Shown piece by piece: positions 23,933 to 36,170 of a stretch of DNA of 64,000 nucleotides. The notes beneath the pieces were generated by a model. That model did not search any database and was not told the DNA's origin. It worked only from the letters and a program-made list of their open reading frames with translations. The stretch covers positions 1,434,576-1,498,575 of the forward strand of contig PCDI01000007.1 in assembly GCA_002778195.1 (NCBI GenBank), in the 5' to 3' direction. Source of the DNA: Raffaelea ambrosiae (Eukaryota; Ascomycota; Sordariomycetes; Ophiostomatales; Ophiostomataceae). The translations under genes and the position numbers were made by a program. The first letter of the stretch is position 1; each line of letters opens with the position of its first letter.

Positions 23933-25147
23933 AGGAGGAGGAGTACCGTTTGACAAGGACAAGGATGGTACGGCTTTGGAAAACAAGAAGGCACGGAGGA
24001 AAGGATGCCAATTCAACTTCTTATATGCCCGCCTGGCTGCATCTTGCTGCCCCATGGCCCGCACCGATTCGATGTATTTACAGAAATTCTTGTTACACGC
24101 AACAATTATACCCAACATTTACACCCATGCTGTCTGAGATACGAGTAGGTTATTGTTCACATGGTGGCAACTGTACTGATTTGTCTCTGATCGGGTTATG
24201 TGTAAGTGTATATATTTGAATGTAACTAGGAGAAGAGTAGATGGCATTCCGCTATCTCTGATCCTCGACTGGACTCGTTTTGCTAACAGACAACTAACGT
24301 GAAAGACTCTCAACAATATATATGAAAAAATACCCCTCTACTCTCCTTTTTTGTCTATAAACCCCATGTCTATTTTCTTGAAAGCGGGTGTCTTCACTCT
24401 TTTCTTCGTTCTCTTCTCGTCGCTGTTTTGCTTGGCCGGTTCTCCGTGGATCTCGTTTCTATATTCGTACAAAGGTAGTAGGGTTGGGGGTGAAAAAGCA
24501 TCATTCATCCATCGGGGCCGGTCGTCGCAAAGGAAAGATATAAAGAGGAAGAAGAAGACAACCACAAAGACAAACCCAAAGACAAAGAAACACAAAAAGA
24601 AGAGACCGCACCGCACTCTCCCTGCAATGCGAGAACAAACAAACTTCGGATCATCAAGGTGAAAGAAATATTGTCTTGTTTTTTGCAATATCGCACGAGA
24701 GGGGGGTATATCTATCTGTCCCGATTCTTCTGATTCTTCTTCTTTTTGGGTTTCCAGGAACGCCTGTATACGGAAGGAACGCGTGTATGAAGAAAAGGAG
24801 AATGCAACCCTATTGACGCCCAAATGGTGAGAAGAAACAGACGACCCCCTTTGAAAGCTCTTATGAAGAGGGAAAAAAAAGCAAAAAAAAAAAAAAAAGT
24901 AAAAAAATAAAGCGCATTTTTGTTTGTCCTGATAAACTCCTTTTGCGATGCCCTCCTTAGAAAAAGTTCAAAACCAACAGGGATGAAAAGAAAAGTGGAA
25001 AAATGGAAACGCTGCTGAAGACCAGGAGAGAAGAGACGTAGGTTGTGTTGGTCGGTAAAGTGGTCGGTGGGAGGGAAAAAAAATCTATTTTTGTCGTGAT
25101 CGTTGCGTCGTAAAGGGGAGAGGGGAACTGCAGGAAGAATAACCCCC
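23933..25147. other. Convergent intergenic region
   Basis: 3' flanks of the glutaminase and PRELI genes. Contains poly-A/poly-T runs around 24875-24910. No gene seen. One TACGAGTA word at 24140. Confidence 0.5.
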
Positions 25148-25810
25148 CTACTGCATCATCTTTTGCTCAGTGGCGGTCGCACGCTGCTCGCGATGGAACG
25201 GGTTGCCGGCAGCGGCGACGGCGGCGGCGGTGGCCGAGGCCAGCATCCGCTCGCGCTCCTTCTCCTCGGCGAAGACGCGCCGGCTCATGGCCAGGACGGA
25301 CTCGAAGCCCTCCTTGCCCTTGATGGCATTGTCGCGGAAGCGGGTGACCAGGCTGTCCTCGATGGCATTGCGGATGCGCTGCCAGCCGCCGCAGAGGGCG
25401 GTGATCTTGGCGTCCTGGACGAACTGGGTGGAGGCGTCGTCGTGCTCGCCCGGCTTGTAGACGACCGTCTCCTGCACGCTGAGGAGATTGGACCAGGTCA
25501 GGTTCTGACTGACCATGGTGACGGTGCGCTGCTGCGGGTCGACATAGGACGTCTCAAACACCTGGCTCTCGCCATTGTTGCAGACGACGCTGCCAAACAG
25601 CGTCTTGAACCAGTCGGGCACGCTCTGGCGGCAGGTGATTAGCCGCTCCGTGCGCAGGACACCCGTGTCCGGGTCGACGGACCGGTTGAGCGTGTCGACG
25701 GCGATGACGTGCGTCGACTTTTCGTTCCACGGGCAGTACTTGCGCCAGTTGGCCGTGGAGACCTCCTCCCAGGAGTAGTCGAACGTGACGGTATTGGAAA
25801 AGACCTTCAT
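25148..25810 (-). CDS. PRELI/MSF1 phospholipid transfer protein (Ups2/Ups3-like)
   Basis: Mitochondrial intermembrane-space lipid carrier of the PRELI/Ups/SLMO family, which works with a Mdm35-type partner. A single exon encodes 220 residues. The N-terminus MKVFSNTVTFDYSWEEV and the block STHVIAVDTLNR followed by TERLITCRQSVPDWF resemble yeast Ups2/Ups3 (phosphatidylserine branch) more than Ups1. QNLTWSNLLSVQETVVY and the terminal helix with KGKEGFESVL fit the same fold. The ATG at 25810 begins exactly at the family start. The C-terminal ~40 residues (Ala, Glu and Gln rich) are variable. Subfamily assignment is from remembered sequences, hence moderate. Confidence 0.9.
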   Translation of the reverse strand: MKVFSNTVTFDYSWEEVSTANWRKYCPWNEKSTHVIAVDTLNRSVDPDTGVLRTERLITCRQSVPDWFKTLFGSVVCNNGESQVFETSYVDPQQRTVTMVSQNLTWSNLLSVQETVVYKPGEHDDASTQFVQDAKITALCGGWQRIRNAIEDSLVTRFRDNAIKGKEGFESVLAMSRRVFAEEKERERMLASATAAAVAAAGNPFHREQRATATEQKMMQ

Positions 25811-27769
25811 TTTGGGGTGGTGGTGGTGGGGGGATGTGTGGATGAAGGACGAGGAGAAGAGAGGTCGTAGTATGGTCGAGAAGAGAAATGCGATCTCTTT
25901 TCAATTGCTCGTCCTGTCGAAATTAGGACTCTTTTCGATTGCTCGGATTATTTCTTACACTCTTGGGAGAGTGATTCCAGGGAAAAGAGAGGCAAAAATG
26001 CCACAGTGGTCGTGTGCTCGCGCCCGTTTTCGAAAGCGTCGAAGCTAGTCGAAGTGACTCGAACGCAAAAAAAAAAAAAAAATGTAGAGAAAGGAGGGAC
26101 CACCAAGTAGAATTATAGACCGCCCTCTCGTACTTTCTTGTGAACCGGGGTTCTTTTTGCGCTGACCGCTTTCCTTTTGGGCGGATGAATGGGACTGGGG
26201 CTGGTCTTTTTGTCGGATTAGGTGGTATGGACAAAGAGAGGCGGCTGGTTCTCGACGACGCAACAAATGGAAAGAAAAAAAAGAAAAGAAAAGAAAAACG
26301 ACAAAAGCGACGGTGAAGCCCAAAAAGAAGGAAGGAGGGTCTCTCTCTTCTGTCGGTTGGGCGTGCGCGACTTTAACCTAGGATAATAGGAGATGTGCCA
26401 CCCGAAGAAAAAGAAAAAAGAGAGCGTAGCCACCCAAAGGGCATATATATTGATTAGTGTCTTTGGGGTTGTCTAACCTCGCTCTTTTTTTTTTTTCCTT
26501 CCCTCGATTTTGGCGTCCGAGATGCGCGAAATCTTATCGGAAAGAGCGACTGGGCCGTGGCGACAACGGCCGGCCCCTCATTGGCTAGAGGGGCGGCCTG
26601 ATTAGGCGTAGCGCACAAGAAATGAAAAATCTTCGGAGGGGACGGTAGGTCTGTACGACGTGCGATTGGCTGGAAGGTGAGGCACTTGTGGGGCCCGGGG
26701 CACTTTGACTCGTACATGGTAGAGATGGAGGGGAAGGAGGGAGCCACACAAGGGGATTCTGGCTTTTCGGGTCCTTTTCGATCCTGCTGACTCCCACTGA
26801 CTCCCACTGTTTCCCACTATTCCACAGCGCCGACGTGCCGTTTGCGGACAGGCCGGCATATGCGGAGTGCTCACACAGTAGCTAGCACCCGTGCACAAAC
26901 TACGGGCACTGTCCGGTGATCTCGTATTGGCGATCACCAGCAGCTTCTATGAATTCTATGACTGTTCCATATGGTCGCAGGCCGAGTCATCAAGCATACT
27001 AAGCAACAAAAAATCAGTCAGAAAAGAGCTACGACGACGTTTGGGCCAGCCTGCCAAAGGAATGGGGGGGGGGACTTAATACGGGGGTTCCGGAGAAAGT
27101 ACAGGGGAGTGTTACGACCGTTAAGACGCTGTTTCACAGTTGGTCATACTCGTGGCGATCACATGCAAGTCCGATTTCTGAATAGTCTCGTCTCCATATT
27201 CTCCTTCAGATGTAAAGCAATATTACAGCCTCAGATTAATGGGCAACCCAATGCACTATCTAAAAGGACGCCCCTAGTTGATTGTGTTTGGTTTCTTACA
27301 AACGGGATCTCGTTCTCTATTCAAATTTTTGTTGATTCTCTGGGCCATCGTCCCTCATTTCTTCTTCCTCCCTCTTCTTTGGACACACAGGTTTCCGGTA
27401 GATATGCTTCTGCTTTAACCGGGCGTTGCCTAGGACAGATCAAAGGACGGGAAGAGGGGAGGGGGCAGAGAAAAAGGAATGTGGAATACAGCAGTAAGTA
27501 AGTACATACATACATAGCGGCGTGAAAATAAAGCCGGGTTGCTTTTACACAAACACGGCAGTTCATGATATGTTTTGGATTTTGGGAAGTTTGAAAAAAA
27601 AAGGTAAAAACAATCCAGTTTGTGTCGGACTTCGATAGAGAGAGTCCGATGTGAGTGTGGCATGCTTAGCTAATGATATGCAGGCGTGCATGTGTCTATC
27701 CGCGCGCGTGTGTGTTACACATGTCTGCATGTGTGTGTGCATGCTTGGGATATAAGGCTGAGAAATGTT
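25811..27769. other. Intergenic region, about 2 kb
   Basis: No gene recognised. It holds the promoter of the PRELI gene, long A and T runs (26067-26082, 26485-26497), a 10-bp CTGACTCCCA direct repeat near 26786, and the 3' flank of the aminopeptidase gene with alternating GT stretches near 27700-27745. Confidence 0.5.
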
Positions 27770-29474
27770 TTAATAATCCTCGCCCTTGCTGATGACTTCC
27801 TTGACCGTAGGGCGCAGCAGAATAGTCTGGGGAGAGTTAGTGAAAGGTACAGAACAGACAACAAGACTTTTTCAAAAAACGTACGTGTTCAAACTGAGCC
27901 GTGTACGAGCCCTTCTTGTCTACCAGGGGGGGGTACGACTCGACAATACCGCTGGACACCAGGTTGTTGAGCTGAGAGAGTGTTAGTAAGCAAGGCAGTT
28001 AAGGTAAGTAGGAGTACATCTCGAGAGTGACGCTTCCTTGGGAAGAGAGAAACCCCGTGCCAGCAGCTGGGGTTTTTCACTCACCCCCAACAGATACTTG
28101 TCGTACCCCAGCCGGTCAATGTACCGGCGGCAGAACGGAATCGTGCCAAAGTTCTTGTTGATCACGTTGAGCACCGTCTTGGCCGACGACAGCCGCAGCG
28201 CCACGTTGGGCGCGTCCGACCGCTTCGCGTAGTGCGAGCACTCGCCCTCGTCGCGCACGTAGCCGTTGCCCGTGCTGCCAAACGTCTCGATCGCAAACAC
28301 GTCGCCCTCCTCCATCTTGGTCATGTCGTTGGTCTTGACAATCGGCACGCTCTTGTCGCCGTGGATGCTGTAGCGGTGGATCGTGTGGCCGTTCAGGTTG
28401 CGGATGCACTTGATCGGGTGCGTCTGTCCGTTCAGCTCAATCTCGTACGACTCCATCGTCTCCTGGATCAGCCCGCCCAGCTCGCCCAGGCGCACGTCGA
28501 TGCCCGCCTCGCGCACGCCCGTGTAGGTGGCCTCGCGCACCGCCTCCAGCAGATTGTCGTACTTGGGCTCAAAGGCCATGGTGAAGGCGCTGTCCACAAT
28601 GTACCCGTTGACGTGCACGCCAATGTCGACCTTCATGACGTCGTCCTGGCCCAGCACCGTCTTGTTGCCCGCATTGGGCGAGTAGTGCGCCGCAATGTGG
28701 TTCAGGTTCAGGCCCGTGGGGAAGCCCATCCCGGCCACGCGCGCGTCGCCCTCTTCCAGGCCCTGGTGGCCCACCAGCGCCCGCACGCTGTCCTCGATCC
28801 CGTTGGCAATCTCGGTCAGCGTCTGGCCCGGCTTGATGCTCTTCTGGGCCCACTGCCGCACCTGTCGGTGCGTCTCGGCCGCGTGCCGGTAGTCGGTCAA
28901 GAAGTCCTGGCGCAGGTTGTCCAGGTGGCGCTTCTCCTCGTTGGTCGTGCGGTACGCGTTCTCGTTGAGGTACGGCACCTCCTCGCCCTTGGGGTAGCTG
29001 TTGTTGGGGAACAGCTGCGACATCAGCACCCGTGGAGGGTCCGACTGCTTGGTGGCACCGCCGCCCGCGCCCGTCTTCTTCTTCTTCTTCTTATTGTTCT
29101 TCTTCTTCTTCTTCTTGGCCGCTCCGGTGCCGTCTCCGCTGTTGGCCGCAGCGGCAGCGGCGTCGGTCTTGGCTGCTGCCGCGTCGTCGCCTTCGTCCTC
29201 CGATCCGGAACTGTCTTGGTCAGCAGCAGCGCCGTCGCCGCCATTGGCCGTCGTGCTTCCTGCAGCCTTGCCGTTGGTAGAAGAACCCGTCACTGGGGGG
29301 GGGAGGAGAAGGAGGTCAAGTCAGCCAGCCATACATGCTAAGCAAACAATCAAACAAACAGAGCAAGCAGGCCAAACAGCTGCACACAAGGCGAGCGCCT
29401 CATTCCAGGGAACAACTGCCAAACATACACGAGAGCTTCTCCACGTCGGCCGTGGGGGGGGTCTGGGCCGCCAT
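27770..29474 (-). CDS. Methionine aminopeptidase 2
   Basis: Cytosolic, ribosome-associated metalloprotease that removes the initiator Met when the next residue is small. Four exons (29474-29429, 29292-28085, 27971-27885, 27826-27770) give 465 residues. Exon 1 is 46 nt, MAAQTPPTADVEKLS, with donor GTATGT. The N-terminal arm is acidic and then poly-lysine (two six-Lys runs about residues 75-88), the ribosome/eIF2-binding feature of MetAP2. The catalytic domain shows the His in NHIAAHYSPN, metal-ligand Asp residues in VDIGVHVNGYIVDSAF, the block LNGHTIHRYSIH, and Glu in FAIETFGSTG. The final exon encodes the last Glu ligand region, QFEH-TILLRPTVKEV, ending in EDY. All four parts join in frame. 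Identity is secure. Confidence 0.95.
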
Positions 29475-30105
29475 TGTTGCGTTTGGGGGGAGGAGGAAAT
29501 GTGAAATCACAATCCGAAGAAAAACCAGCAAGAAAAGAATTCAAACAAAGTAGAGCTGAGCTCGAAGACTCTCTCAGAGAGCTATAGACTCAGGACTAGC
29601 CCCGCCCCTTTATATACCTTACGTGCTGCAAGGCCAAGGAGGACGTCGAGAGAGGGAGAGGAGGCTGGCTCGTCTTGTGTGTAAGTGGGTAGATGGGGGA
29701 AAAAAAAAAAACCGACATGGCCACGCCCAATGCCAAAATAATGTCGTCCCTAGGGCGTGTGGGGTCGGCCCTGTGAAAGGACCATCCGACACACTTTACG
29801 CCCAGTGGGGGTCGCTGTTGTCCAGGGTATCCGTTGTGTGTGGCGTTCCCTGCTCCAGCCACACAGCACCCTACTATGTCATCATAGTATCCTAGTCGAG
29901 CCTGGCGCCGATAAACGGCCCCCGGTTTAATTGCCAAGGCCTTCTATGTATGTCACTCACTTTTTTGTCGGCTTTTTGACTCGCCTTGCGCTGCTCTCGT
30001 GCTCATGGGAAGTCGTCTCCCGACAAGAATAAACAACCTTTCACACTCAATCGAACTACCGGGGCAGATGAACCGAGTCTGCACCTCGTACCACAGCGAT
30101 GCGGG
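29475..30105. promoter_or_regulatory. Shared upstream region, MetAP2 and J-protein
   Basis: A 631-bp divergent interval that should carry both promoters. No defined site is assigned. Confidence 0.4.
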
Positions 30106-31155
30106 ATGATAACAACGCGCCGCTACGCCCAGTCTTCCACTGCTGCCAGCACGCTGTCGCCGCTGTTCCACCCGGCGCCGCTGCCACCACCGCATCAGCT
30201 TCCGTCTTCTGCCGCTGCTGGACATCGGTCATTCCACGCCAGCCGGGTCTGGTTTTTTCACGATGATTCGACACAGACGCAAACGCACTATGAGACACTA
30301 AACGTGCCGTACGATGCATCCGTGTCGGATATCAAGAGGTAGGCTCTAGAGGAATTTCCCGAGCATCTAGAGGCGGAGAGGAACCCAAGTAGAGACGAAG
30401 AGGAAGAGACAAAAGCTCACGTCTGCTGACACCCTACCACCAGATCCTTCTACAAACTCTCCAAGGTCCACCACCCGGACCACAACCAGAAAGACCCCCA
30501 TGCCTCCCGCCGCTTCATGCGCATCTCCGAGGCCTACGCCGTCCTCGGCCAGGCCGACAAGCGCGCCTTGTACGATCGGGATGTGATGCGCCGGCATATC
30601 AGGAGCGGACACGCCCAGAACCAGAGACAAGCACAGGCAGCAGCAGCAGCACACCGGCCCAATGCGTCCTACCACAGCACCGGTCCCGCCGGCGGCCGGC
30701 CCGCCTCGGGACTGAGTCGTCGGCGAACCACTTTCAAAGGCCCGCCGCCGAGTTTTTTTAAGAACGGAGGCGGGGGCAGTGCCCAGGGGTACTCGAGGCC
30801 CGGTTCGTTTGGAGAGGCACATACGTCGTCGTCGTCGTCGTCATCCTCCCACTCTGCCGCTTCCGGTCCCCATCCCGGCTCGGCGCACCCGTATGAGGCC
30901 CGTGCCAACCCCAGCACACCCCACTTCGACAAGGCTTCCAACGAACGGACCCACCGGCGAATGGACGAGCGTCTCGCGGCGCGGCGGGCACGGGCCTCGG
31001 GGACAGACGCAGAGGGGCTGTCGGAACCGTCGATGCTGGTGGGCTTTATCGTGGTATTTACGGCCATGGCGGCCGGCATGCTGGTGCCGGCAATGTTCTT
31101 TGGGGGCGGGTGGACCAAGTCGGAGGGAAAGAAGAAGACACAGAACAACGGCTGA
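30106..31155 (+). CDS. J-domain (DnaJ) membrane protein, probably mitochondrial
   Basis: Hsp40-type co-chaperone. Exons 30106-30338 and 30444-31155 give 314 residues; donor GTAGGC and acceptor CACCAG split the J domain after DIKR. The J domain spans about residues 60-122, with HPD at 88-90 in VHHPDHNQKD, so Hsp70 stimulation is expected. The first ~50 residues are basic and free of acidic residues until FHDD and include RSFHASRVWF, consistent with a mitochondrial presequence. A low-complexity Ser/Gly/Pro region follows. A single hydrophobic segment near the C-terminus (LVGFIVVFTAMAAGMLVP) should be a membrane anchor. The start at 30106 is the first ATG in this frame. The layout recalls DNAJC30-like proteins; a precise orthologue is not claimed. 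Confidence 0.87.
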
Positions 31156-31853
31156 AGTCCCAACAAGGAGGAGGACGACGCCCTGGGCAAGACTGCATCA
31201 AGATAGGATGGATGGTGTGGTCCGCCCTACCGCATGGTAGTCAGTCCTCCAGAGGTCCTCTTCAGAAAGCCCATCTAGGGTGAATAACTAGCTACCGCTC
31301 ACACAATTTCTTGTACGCATTCTGCACATTCATGTTTGTTTCTATAGATTTCGATGTTCCCCACGGTTTCCTTACGTCTCACAAAGTTATGTGCCATATA
31401 GACTTTCTGAAGCGAAAGCAAATATCAACAATCAAAAATCAAAAAAAAAAACCAGCAAAAAAAAAAGAAACCAGATACACAGACACTTTCGTTGTCACCT
31501 CCCAGAGTTCCGTGGTCATTTCAAGTTCACTAACGAAATAGTCTATGAAGAAGCCAGAAGTAAACTTTTTCGGTCTCTCTTGTCTTTTTTTTTGTTTCAT
31601 TCTTTTTTTGCCCTCCTGCCTCGTTTGCCCAAACCTCTTCTAACTAGTTGGTACAGTATATGCCTGTTTTCACAATGGCGGCCTTTCAAGTCTAGCTACG
31701 AAATCAAACCCCCACGGCGCCGGCAGAGAGAGCGGGAGAAGAGAGAAGAGGCTGAGCTCAATCCTGCATTCTTCTTCTCCTGCAAGTCGCCTCCCGGAAT
31801 TAACCGTCGCTTCCGTCCCGTCACAAAGAGAGAATCGCGTGGGTAAAGGCTGC
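31156..31853. other. Convergent intergenic region
   Basis: 3' flanks of the J-protein and porin genes. A-rich near 31440-31470. No gene seen. Confidence 0.5.
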
Positions 31854-33992
31854 TTACGCCTGGAAGGTGAAGCTGGTGCCAACCTGCTTGGTGTTAGTAT
31901 ACTTTTTGGACATCAACGAATAGTCTTCCTCCTTCTTTTTCGTCCTTTCTTTCTCTTCCGTTCTGCACGCACCTTGTGGGTGGCCTGGTCCAGCTTCTGG
32001 GTGTCGAAGGAGGCACCAATACCAAAGGTCACGCCCTCGCGCAGCAGGACGTTGTAGCCGACGGCAGCAACACCGCGGTCGTTGATCTTGGCCTTGACGA
32101 AGGACAGGGGGTCCAGGCGGTACTTGGTGGCGACCTCGAGGCCGACGTTGTTGCCGCTCTTGCTGTTCCAGATGGCCTTGGCAGCGGCCTCGACCTGGCT
32201 GTTGACCTTGTGGTGGTAGGCAGCAGCGAAGACGCTCAGGTTGTCGTAGGCAGTGACGGCAGCCGAGTAGGTCGGGGCAGTGTAGCCGACGGCAGCGCTG
32301 TAGCTGGTGACGGCGGCCTTGTTGACGTCGTAGCCGGCGCTGGCACCAGCCAGGAAGCCGTCGTGGCCAATGACGGCATCGACGACGGCGGTGGGGCCCT
32401 TGAGCAGGTCGAAGAAGGCGCGGCCGTGGAAGCCGGTCTGCTTGAAGTGCAGGTTGAACTTGGCGCCGCGGGCCTGGGTGGCGGGGAAGAAGGCGAAGAT
32501 ACCCTCAGCCTTGACGCCCTTGGCGAGCGAGTCGGCGAGCTCGACCTTGGACTCGAGCGCGTTGGCCGTGTTCCAGGCCTGGGTGACGGTCAGGCCTGCG
32601 CGATTGAAAATCATTAGCAACGTTGAACCTCGAGGTGACAACACCACCGCCGCACCCAATTGCTGCTTATTGCGGCGCTGGCCAAATCTGGAGAGGCTGA
32701 TGGTTGGGGTGTTGTCTAGGTTTGGCAGGTAGTGGGGAGAGTGAGAAGGGCGAGAGGAGGAGGAGGAGGGCACGGGGAGGGCAGTAGAGGAGGGAGGAGC
32801 GGAAGGAGAGGGAATAGAGGACGGAGGAGGCGTGTAGGAAGAGAAGGCGACGTCGTCCGAGGAGGGGACGCCAGAAGAGGTGGCAGAAGGAGACTCGGAC
32901 GGAGCGTCAGAGGCGAACAGGCGCAGAGATCTGGCTTGGCGAACCTCGCCGTTGCTTTTGCGCCGGGCATGGACTTCATGCGCTTCGCGGGCTGGATGGG
33001 CTGAATGGGCTGTCTTCTGTGTGTTGGAGGGAGTCGCCGTACCGAGAGACTTGTCCGTGTATTTTCCTTCTATCTGCAGCCAGGAGGTCAGCGGGGAGTC
33101 TACCGGAGAGAGAATCTTTGAAGGGAGCCATTGGAGAGCAGCAGGGCGGCGTGCGTGTGCTGGCTGGCCATGTGCTGGCTGGCCATGCAGACAAGAGGCC
33201 GAAGAGGCGACGAGAAGATGAAGGCGAGAAAGAGGCCAGAAAGGCGATTATGGCCTATCAGAGCGCCGAGATCGCAAAGCATCCGTTTGCCAGGGGCAGG
33301 GAGACGCCGCAGGACAACGGCCAGGGCTGGCGCGCTTCCGAGCATCTAGTCCGCCCCCGCTCTCGGCCTCGTCCTTGAAAACGCCGTTCTGCATCTGTTC
33401 TCGCCAGCGTCTTCCATCGTCTTGCCCCTCCCCCCCTCTGCAGCTATTGCCAGCACACACTCCACCACCCGGGCTGTGTGCGTCTCCACTCAAACTGGCC
33501 CCCGAGTGTTTCGCAGGGCCGCTGGGAACAATGCGGCGGTGTGCGCAGCAGTTGAGGGTTTTCAAGACTTACGGCGCCGGCAGTCGACTTCTCGTGGCTG
33601 CTCTTGCCGGTGACCTTGAAGGCGACATTGTTGGGAGTGTTGCTCTTGACCTCGAGGGTACCGGCGGCCAGGTGGTAGAAGTCCTTGTTGAGCAGCTAGA
33701 GAGCGGGCGGTCGAAGACAGAAAAAGAAAGATAGTCAATGGTTAGCCAATCTGTCTCACATGTGTCTGGACGTCGCTGTCGCGAGGGCAGAAGAGCCCGG
33801 GCACATGCAAAAGGCGGTGCGCCTGAGCAGTCTGCTTCGTCCATGGCTTTTGCCGTTTTGCGACAGGGTCAATCGGCCAGGGCCAACCCCCCCTCCAGGA
33901 TATACTAGAAGGCGGGCATAGCTAGAAAAAGTAAGGGAAAAACTCACGTCGTTGGCCGGCTTGGAAATGTCTGTGAACGCGGGGACCGACAT
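31854..33992 (-). CDS. Mitochondrial outer-membrane porin (VDAC)
   Basis: Beta-barrel channel for metabolites across the mitochondrial outer membrane. Five exons (33992-33948, 33695-33573, 33073-33043, 32595-31973, 31883-31854) give 283 residues, the length I recall for Neurospora porin. Landmarks: start MSVPAFTDISKPAND, then LLNKDFYHLAAGT, KSNTPNNVAFKVTGK, GLTVTQAWNTANALESK, AKFNLHFKQ, GRAFFDLLKGPT, and end KVGTSFTFQA. Exon 3 is only 31 nt (IEGKYTDKSL plus one base) and fills the gap between KSTAGA and GLTVTQ exactly. It lies between introns of 499 and 447 nt, which are long for this window; intron 1 is 252 nt. The last exon is 30 nt. Identity is secure; the microexon rests on frame, splice sites and family alignment from memory. 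Confidence 0.94.
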
Positions 33993-34971
33993 TGTGACTG
34001 AGTTTTGTTGCTTGCGCGGGAAACAAAAAAGTGACGGGAAGAGAGACACAAAAAAGGAAAACAAGTTACACACACGAATAGAGAGAGGAGGGAAAGAGCT
34101 TCTATGGAAGGAGGGGGGGCGAAAGGGAAAAAAAAAGAGGAAAGAGCAGGAAGAGAGAGTGGTGTGGGCTGGCTATAATAAAAATTGGCGGCGGCGGAAG
34201 GGGAGGGGAGTGTGCTGTGTACCACGACAAGCCAGGGTCTGTGCTCCTCTCTCTCAATGGGCTTGTGCTTGGAAGGCTCTAACTAGTTAATATCGCTCTT
34301 TCCCGCGCGGCCTCGCCTTTCTTTTCTTTTCCCCCAATGCGTTTGCGAGAAAATTTTGGTTGGGTCTGGGTTTTTAGTGGTTCCGCCCTCCTTCGGCTCA
34401 AACCGGGGTTGGCTGCCAAGCAGGGAAAGAGCGTTCCAGGGGGGCGGCGGCGGCCAACGTTTTGCAGGCTGGCCTGCAGGGAAGGAGCGCCAGAACCAGG
34501 AAACTCAACCAGGGCAAACGCGCAAAAGCCCATCCTGCCAACCTTGCCGCCTTTCCACGCCTTCTTCTGGCCACCAGTCGCCGGCCGCCCTGGCCTGGCA
34601 ACCAGCCGAGCTTTGGCGCCAGAAAACGGCTATTATCTTATTGTCCACAGCAACTGCTGTGGCCATCTGGTGCAGCACAAAGAAGAAATCCCACGTGCGG
34701 TTCAACCACTGGCCTTTGGGCGATATTCCCCTCGGCCTATATCACGTGGAGTTATTTCAGATTGGCGTTTGCAGCCGTTTTGCCTTTTCAGGTTCTCTCT
34801 CCTGGCGATTCCGTTCCCGACCGCTAGTCCGGTAGTTCAATAGTTCGATGACCTCGGAATTCCCTACCAGTAGGCACAGTAGCATACCAACGTTCTGGCG
34901 ATCTCCACTTTATCCTTTGTGCACATGAGCGGCTCTCCTGCCGACGTCGTCTGACCTCCTCTTATCCCTCG
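33993..34971. promoter_or_regulatory. Divergent upstream region, porin and phosphotransferase
   Basis: A 979-bp interval with purine-rich stretches next to porin. No gene recognised. Confidence 0.4.
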
Positions 34972-35944
34972 ATGGTAATGGCAAGTTGCATCGCCGATCC
35001 AAATGCAGAGCCCAATACAGAACCAAAGACAGATCCTCGTACGCAGCCAGCAATCATCACTCTGGCAAACCAGCATGACGGCTCACAGCACCTGGCCGTG
35101 AACGACACCTGGTGGCGTCGATGGCTCGTTCTGGCCAGCTTGAAGACAACCGCCAAACTCTACCACCCATGGCACTCTCCCTTTCGCATCAATTTTTTTG
35201 GTCAAAACAGACGCCGTCACCCATCTGGGTGAGGCGGCTACGATACAGTATGTGGCGGCTCATATGTCCATCCCTGTGCCTCGTGTATATTGTGCCTTTG
35301 TCCACAAGAACCGGGTCTATATTGTCATGGAGCGGGTCAAGGGCAAGATGTTGAGCACAGCCTTGGAAGAGCTGCGTGTCGCTGGCGACCGCGGCAAGAA
35401 TCCAGGCGAAAAGTACCGGGCTGCGGATGGTCTCCTGGCCCAGCTGCGCGCCATGCTCACGGAGTTGCGCGCCCTACCACCCCCACCATCGATGGGCGTC
35501 TCCAGCTCTTATGGTGGCTCTCTGAGCGACTGTCGCATCACCCGACCAGATGTACGGTTTGGGCCGTTCAAGAGCATCCACGACTTCCATCTCTGGCTGC
35601 GTCAGGGCACCCGCCCGGAAGACCGCGCAGAAGGTGGCGACTCGCAGGAGAGGCTGGACGTTGAACATATGGTAGACATGCAGGATGGTCCATGGCCTCC
35701 GCCAGTCTTCACACATGGCGACCTAACCGGTTCCAATATCTTGGTGCATGGTGACAAGGTAGCGTCTATCATCGACTGGGAAATGTCCGGATGGTACCCG
35801 TCCTACTGGGAGTATGCATCATCCTGGTATGCGGCCATGATGCGACCGGATTGGCAGAACTACATTCTCCCCAAGATTATCGAGCCATGCCCGGAAGACG
35901 AATTGAAGATGGAAGTCACCAGGCAGATATGGTGGGGCCAGTAA
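34972..35944 (+). CDS. APH-like phosphotransferase with apparent frameshift
   Basis: Member of the large fungal aminoglycoside-phosphotransferase-like (PF01636) kinase group; substrates are mostly unknown and need not be antibiotics. The N-terminal part reads from ATG 34972 to about 35199 (…AKLYHPWHSPFRI). The rest continues in the next frame from about 35198 with VKTDAVTHLGEAATIQYVA, then IPVPRVYCAFVHKNRVYIVMER, the catalytic loop FTHGDLTGSNILV and the metal site IIDWEMSGWYPSYWEY, and ends in RQIWWGQ. The shift falls in a run of seven T (35193-35199). No convincing intron bridges the two frames, so this is either a sequencing indel or a disabled gene. Otherwise all catalytic residues are present, which favours a recent lesion or a sequence error. 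Confidence 0.75.
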
Positions 35945-36170
35945 CTAGTAGTTAGTTGGTACTTACTCCCCTCCAAAAGTCCCTGGACACACACATACAA
36001 TAGTTGATGTAGGGAAGGGAAACACTAATACTACAACGCAAAATGAATTCTGCAGATCTAGCTAGGTTGCTACTTAGGAAATCTCAAAGCTTTCAGCAGA
36101 GAAAAATCGCTACTTAAATAGTTTCACCGTTTTCAACATAGGCATAGAAAAGAAGATAATAAAAGTTAGT

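Noticed and set aside
22766..24118. 450-codon frame on the minus strand opposite the glutaminase
   Set aside because: Antisense shadow of GC-rich codons; the composition is Val/Arg/Gly/His heavy and no family motif is seen, while the plus strand encodes a clear GtaA.
28232..29341. 369-codon plus-strand frame opposite methionine aminopeptidase 2
   Set aside because: Codon-bias shadow of the MetAP2 exon; Leu/Val/Ala/His rich with no motif.
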